DNA of 42,784 nucleotides from Zavarzinella formosa DSM 19928 (GTDB taxonomy: Bacteria > Planctomycetota > Planctomycetia > Gemmatales > Gemmataceae): positions 9,818 to 52,601 of the forward strand of contig NZ_JH636445.1 of NCBI RefSeq assembly GCF_000255705.1, written 5' to 3'. Numbering within the stretch: the stretch's first letter is position 1; every line of letters starts with the position of its first letter. Below the pieces are notes generated by a model. It searched no databases, was not told the DNA's origin, and was given only the letters and a program-made list of their open reading frames with translations. Shown here in pieces: positions 42,616 to 42,784 of this stretch. The translations under genes and the position numbers were made by a program.

Positions 42616-42784
42616 TCATTCAAACGTCTCGACTTCGCCGCTGGCGTAACCCGTCAGTTTGTCGGCCAGTGTCGTGGTGCGCACGGCCCAGAACCAGTCA
42701 TTGCCGGGGCCGCCGAAGATCTGGTTGGGGACCGTGTCGCGGAAGATCGTTTGGCTGTTCAGCAGGAAGGCGCCATTCAAGCCG
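42616..42784 (-). CDS. C-terminus of a protein with RTX-like GGPGND motif (partial)
   Basis: The frame is open from the window edge to TGA at 42616-42618 and gives 55 residues, including FGGPGNDWFWA and ADKLTGYASGEVETFE. The GGxGND pattern and the preceding hydrophobic strand resemble the last repeat of hemolysin-type calcium-binding or related secreted adhesin-like proteins that are common in planctomycetes. The rest of the gene lies outside the window, so the family is provisional. Confidence 0.55.
   Translation of the reverse strand, partial: GLNGAFLLNSQTIFRDTVPNQIFGGPGNDWFWAVRTTTLADKLTGYASGEVETFE

Overview
The window reads as a GC-rich chromosomal segment of a planctomycete, most likely from the Gemmataceae or a close relative (inference). 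The evidence is a large Cys-rich secreted protein made of YTV repeats, a MoxR/DUF58/vWA cluster with very large coiled-coil and cyclase-fold partners, the futalosine route to menaquinone, and many long foldback repeats in the intergenic gaps. I see no rRNA, tRNA, CRISPR array, transposase or prophage.

Layout. 1-86: C-terminal scrap of a probable PQQ-type beta-propeller protein. 138-284: long foldback repeat. 300-2680 (minus): nusB, a PHP-domain phosphoesterase and ftsY, one housekeeping operon with an ATGA overlap. 2757-7519 (plus): aldehyde dehydrogenase, small membrane protein, secreted alpha/beta hydrolase, NAD(P)H-hydrate epimerase (start overlapping the previous stop) and holA. 7772-9811: YTV-repeat envelope protein followed by a clear terminator. 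9933-12998: mqnA, mqnC and rtcA.

13008-22770 is the most unusual part. It is a co-directional block of an NrdG-like radical-SAM protein, an unknown 360-aa protein, an unknown 189-aa protein, a soluble double-AAA protein ending in an FtsH-type zinc peptidase, an unknown 83-aa protein, a glutamate-semialdehyde-aminomutase-like PLP enzyme and an unknown 1074-aa protein. A near-consensus -10 box lies just before the first gene, and two of its gaps carry long palindromes. I interpret it as a candidate AAA-protease-centred system of unknown purpose. It resembles in outline the FtsH-type multi-component ('ternary') systems described by comparative genomics, but I could not test family membership.

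22786-23919 (minus): a LON-substrate-binding-domain protein and a DUF309 protein. 24255-38605 (plus): MoxR ATPase, an inserted four-helix-bundle (23S-IVP type) gene flanked by imperfect inverted repeats, a DUF58 protein, a small unknown, two large membrane vWA proteins, a DUF4175-like membrane protein, a 1138-aa exported coiled-coil protein with low-complexity repeats, and an exported squalene-cyclase-fold protein. Together they look like an envelope-associated MoxR-vWA machine. 38808-41167 (minus): exported ankyrin-type protein, coaD and a class V aminotransferase (GTG start set by a strong Shine-Dalgarno). 41305-42123 (plus): an E2-type acyltransferase without a lipoyl domain. 42124-42615: non-coding, with another foldback. 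42616-42784 (minus): C-terminus of a protein with an RTX-like glycine/aspartate motif.

Several start codons were moved from the longest possible reading frame to a downstream ATG/GTG because of Shine-Dalgarno sites, overlaps or where family homology begins; each case is explained in its entry.
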